Below, piece by piece: positions 60,670 through 64,000 of a stretch of DNA of 64,000 nucleotides. The DNA is from Fasciola hepatica (taxonomy: Eukaryota; Platyhelminthes; Trematoda; Plagiorchiida; Fasciolidae). Both the position numbers and the translations under genes were made by a program. Each line of letters starts with the position of its first letter. Positions within the stretch are counted from its first letter, which is position 1. Where the stretch lies: assembly GCA_948099385.1 (NCBI GenBank), contig CANUEZ040000151.1, forward strand, positions 2,612,001-2,676,000. Direction: 5' to 3'. The notes beneath the pieces were generated by a model. That model saw only the letters and a list, made by a program, of their open reading frames with translations, had not been told where the DNA came from and ran no database searches.

Positions 60670-62960
60670 AAATCAGAAAGCATTTCATGGTTCTCTTTGG
60701 GTTTTCGTGAACAGTCGGTCAATATGGTGCCGAGTTAGGTTTCATGATTTGAATGACGCTGAATTACTCAATCAACTTAAATCTGATAGCTTTTTGAAAT
60801 GATAACACAGACAATTTGTCTGTTGTGAAAAATCACCCATAAAGGTCAATTTTTGGCAAGTCACAGACTTACGAATAACGAAGGCAGCTAAATCACCTTC
60901 ACGAAATTTCCAAGAGAATTGAATCTTTAGAAGGACTCTCACTTATGAGATAAAAATTCAAAAAAGTGTCAGTGCAACAACTTTCTGTCTCCTCAGCTCA
61001 ATAAAACCGGCTACAAAGGAAAACAATGGTTTTCGCCGAAAATCTTTGTCTAGTATTAACCGTGCTATATTTTGCAAATATAATGGCCAATAATCAATCA
61101 GAATGTTGTTCCGTAGAAAAATTGGGCTTTGAAAAGACAGCAACTAACTTTTCAATTTTATTTTCAAAAATAATTTAATCAGTTTTGACTTTGTCCTTCG
61201 TAATTCAAAAACTGTGGAGAATTACTCTGGAGATCTTTTAAAACAGTTACTTAGACCCTTCAAAGGAAGTGTTTCTAAGCAAAACATAAGCCACCTTTTT
61301 GGTAAGCTTCAACATGTGCACACAATACAGTCTATTTACCGGTAACTGAAATCTAGATGAATTCACAAGCAAATAAACTAGAGACAGGAGAAATAGCAGG
61401 TACAGACTAGGTTATTTCTTTAAAGTAATAAGTAGTATCCACAGGTGGGTGACGCAAGTGTTCTCGGCTCTAAAGTAGAATGTGTTATTGTACGGTGTTT
61501 TCGTTCCAGAGAGTTGCGGAAATGAAACAAAGTGGTTGTTGCCGATGAAATTTTGTTTATCTTTTATTTACTACAAGTTTAATCACAGCCACCTCGTTTG
61601 AGTACCAGCTATGTGAGTAGATGCTCCTCTTAGAAACTTCCATTGAGAAGCCCTATTTGTGAGTTGCTGACAGTTCCATGTGGGTTAGTTGCACTTTACC
61701 CAAAGCACGATGACACATGAAAGGTGCTTCATGATTTATCGTTCCTACCAAGTAGTAACTGAAGCAAAAAAACACCGGCAAACTAAAAGTATTTTAAATG
61801 ACATGGAACGTGTTTTTCCTTGGTTACCTTGATATTTCGGGGCGGTTATGAGTAGTAGCTTGAAAATTTCACTTACCATATTTTCTCCTAAACCCTGATT
61901 TATTTCTCACCTAAAGACTTCTTGATGAACTGGGTTATGGGCATAGAAAACTTCACTGTTCAGCTTATCCGGTTAAAGTAAGTTGAGTGTCTTTCCCGCT
62001 TTTGTTCTGACTACCACAATCTCCCCCCACCGATAATAAACGCAAGCTGAAATGCCATCTACGTCACACTCATTCCATTGCATACCCTGCCTACAAGGTC
62101 TGGCTTCTGTCTTCAGAGAGTTGGTCTTGCCAAGCATTTACCTCTACAGAACGTGAGTTTATATATTGCATGCCTGTTATCAAATCATACTGCAGTGAAT
62201 TCAACTATCATACATTCTACCACCTAAATGACGTATTCACTTTTGCGAATAATCACTATATTCCTTTGTCAGCCCAGTGCATTCAGATCATATTCTGAGT
62301 AGTTAAGATACTGCGGACGAAATATCGCGTAACTAAGGATTTTGAATAGATTATGCGTTTATGTAATGACATTTATTCATCGACCACTTTGGAAGTTTGG
62401 ATCATGATTTAGGTACGTAGCTAACTGCATGGGTCGAACACTTGTATCACTAGACGGTGAGACAAGCATTGGAATTGGATCCAGTTTATCTTCGCATGCC
62501 TAAAGTGCGACTGCAACTTCATCTCCAGATGATGAGATATCCGTTTGAATGGAGCATTGTCTTTCCAGTCGTCTAGGCAACAACAAACGCCAGACTAATG
62601 ACGTTTGTCTTGTCAATTTCCATACGTCGATGGAAACGTTTATTTATTCCACAGAATTTACTGTTTGGTGAAGCAGCCACACCCCTCGTTTTTGTTTTTA
62701 TCATCTTCACACTCTGGAATCTTTCGTGGATCTACAAAAACGATGTGTTCTTCCGTGTGGACCATTTTGAAGTGCAACGGAATCGTCTCAGACATATACT
62801 TGGCAATTTCAGGATATTAGCTACTGTTTTGAAACCAACCTCAGCAATGGCTCACCTAACTCACACTACTCACACAGCAACTGACTGGTCTGATGAGCCT
62901 CCAGCAGATGGGGACCTACGTGTAATGAATACCTGATGGGTTGGGATAATGTCATATTGT
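60670..62960. other. No gene; possible Penelope terminus
   Basis: CACAGGTGGGTGACGCAAGTG at 61440-61460 resembles ACAGGTGGGTGAACAAAG next to the hammerhead at 34064. It may be a pseudo-LTR end. About 100 bp further, GGTTGTTGCCGATGA (61541-61555) recalls a stem-loop II region, but GAAA and stem I are not recognisable. Nothing else stands out. Confidence 0.4.
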
Positions 62961-62964
62961 CATT

Positions 62965-63215
62965 TGTGGTCGAGTAGTATAGCAATTTTACTCATTATTT
63001 CGGAGGCCACAGGTTCGAATCTCCGCCGTCAACGGTTATTTTGGTGGCTAACAATAACCCACTGTCGTCCGGCTCGTTACTACACCTGACTTATTGGGGC
63101 CTTATGTGGTTCTCCACTCCAACTCCCATGATCTGGTTGTGGGTGTCTCTAATAGTGCAGTGAACCTTCGTGTCTGTGGGGTACACCACTTTGTGCGCAA
63201 GTATGTAATACGGAC
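62965..63215 (+). mobile_element. tRNA-headed SINE, group I
   Basis: Head GTGGTCGAGTAGTATAGCAATT (box A region) and CACAGGTTCGAATCTCCGCC (box B), followed by CCACTGTCGTCCGGCTCGTTA, TTATTGGGGCCTTATGTGG, TTCTCCACTCCAA and TAGTGCAGTGAACCTTCGTG. The body aligns with 16944-17215 at roughly 80%. Confidence 0.85.
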
Positions 63216-63219
63216 TGCA

Positions 63220-63760
63220 TCAAAACGAATTTTACGTCCTGACAAACAGACATGAACAGCTTTTTCTGATCCTGGTCACTTTCTAAGGAGCAGCACCAGG
63301 AAAGGCTGAAGAATTTATTAGTACAGTAATTTTTGTCTGTTCACGGGCGGATTTTGTTATTCCGTGGTCATTTCCGTAGCTACCGTGAAACAAAGAAAAG
63401 TCATCCCTCTTTGGAGCCACTAAAGAAGAATTTTTCTGAGCAAATACGTTTTAAGCCGCTACAAGAAAAAATGATGATTTTCCTAGCCCGAGATGGCACA
63501 CTTAATTACCGAAACCTTTACTACAAACTCAATGGAAATAAAACCATAATAATGCTATAGCTGTCTTGCATGTGAATTTTTAAAGCCGAAGATTTCCTTG
63601 ATGCTTAATTTACCGGAAGAAAAAATAATTACTCGCCATTTCAGCGTTTTATTCGGTAAGGGAGAAAAACGTGAGTGGAAAAGAAGCGGTTTGCAATCCC
63701 TCCTTTGTCCTAGAATCTCGAGTTAGCCACTCTCTCATTACGACATCAGGACATATTAAC
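63220..63760. other. No gene; intron sequence just after the innexin donor
   Basis: A 75-codon open frame (63333-63560) on the plus strand has no recognisable domain. The innexin donor lies at 63764-63759. Confidence 0.5.
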
Positions 63761-63764
63761 TCAC

Positions 63765-64000
63765 CCACGTATTGTCTGATACCAATGAGTCCGATAAAAA
63801 GGAACATAAGTACTCCAGTGTACTGATAGTTCAGACGATCCGCAAAGTCATCGTCGAACCGTAATCGGGACGAGCCGATTCGGCCGAGTTTGCTCAATTT
63901 CCACACAAAAGTTGCATCCATTGCGTGTGCTGCGGCGCCTCCTCCGTGTGCGTCGTGTCCACCTCCACCGAATGAGGCCGAGTGTCCGTGACCTCCAACC
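63765..64000 (-). CDS. Innexin, first visible exon (partial, continues beyond window)
   Basis: This exon encodes the N-terminal part of an innexin, the four-pass membrane protein that forms invertebrate gap junctions. The conserved part starts at the ATG at 63919-63921 (MDATFVWKL) and runs through the family signature FDDDFADRLNYQYTG into transmembrane segment 1 and RQYVG. It ends at a consensus donor (GTGAGT, G at 63764) after the first base of a Gly codon. That codon is completed by the acceptor at 38578, giving QYVG-KPIQCW, as expected for innexins. The frame stays open upstream of the ATG to the window edge and encodes a Gly/His-rich stretch of 26 residues. The true start could therefore be the ATG at 63921 or lie outside the window. 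Orthology to a particular innexin is not determinable here. Confidence 0.93.

Larger units (their letters stand above)
38579..63764 (-). other. Innexin intron 1 of the visible gene (25.2 kb)
   Basis: The intron has boundaries GTGAGT...TTAG and interrupts a Gly codon after its first base. It contains a Penelope endonuclease fragment (41150-41412), several tRNA-like SINEs (42180-42400, 46065-46640, 47870-47945, 53150-53310, 58745-58915, 62965-63215), a 5'-truncated LINE (53880-55440), hammerhead-SINE relatives (44085-44205, 60402-60667) and microsatellites. An additional small exon cannot be excluded, but none is needed because the flanking exons join to a complete innexin reading. Confidence 0.85.

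Noticed and set aside
61541..61555. Possible further hammerhead near GGTTGTTGCCGATGA
   Set aside because: Only a stem-loop II-like piece is seen; GAAA and stem I strands are not recognisable.
1..64000. CRISPR array, bacterial operon or prophage
   Set aside because: There are no regularly spaced direct repeats, no ribosome-binding-site-led gene runs, and introns are present. The sequence is eukaryotic.

Overview
The window looks like nuclear DNA from a digenean flatworm (trematode). It is AT-leaning, intron-rich and full of decayed retroelements. Three observations support this: a split innexin gene with long introns; Penelope-like elements and tRNA-headed SINEs that carry hammerhead-ribozyme motifs, a combination known from schistosomes and other trematodes; and two degenerate RTE-like non-LTR retrotransposons. 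The species cannot be named from the sequence alone.

The only host gene I can support is one innexin (gap-junction protein) on the minus strand. Its first visible exon lies at the right edge (63765-64000, continuing outside), a large middle exon at 37321-38578 and the terminal exon at 28088-28649. The splice sites join in frame through introns of 25.2 kb and 8.7 kb. The visible product is about 684 residues, much longer than a usual innexin. The excess comes from a long low-complexity cytoplasmic loop (polyGln then His-rich) and a Gly/His-rich stretch upstream of the conserved N-terminus.

The rest is repeat-derived. From 2.4 to 5.7 kb lies a nearly full-length but stop-ridden RTE-like LINE (endonuclease plus reverse transcriptase). 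From 5.9 to 7.6 kb lies a decayed Penelope-like element on the minus strand (GIY-YIG-type endonuclease plus RT motif), with a Penelope-type hammerhead 1.5 kb upstream of it at 9.04 kb. More Penelope debris lies at 20.9-21.3, 22.4-22.7 and 41.15-41.4 kb, and a second, 5'-truncated LINE at 53.9-55.4 kb. At least six tRNA-like SINE groups are scattered through the downstream region and both introns.

The most interesting system is a set of hammerhead motifs (about seven loci) and a 385-bp element at 30239-30623. That element combines 95-bp terminal inverted repeats (94/95 matches), a tRNA-like internal promoter region and a hammerhead with intact core bases that runs from the internal part into one inverted repeat. 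A second diverged copy with the same order lies at 60402-60667. Several other elements also occur as inverted (foldback) dimers. Two of these have G-runs in the loop, and one 0.45-kb pair, about 98% identical, sits in opposite orientation on both sides of the terminal innexin exon.
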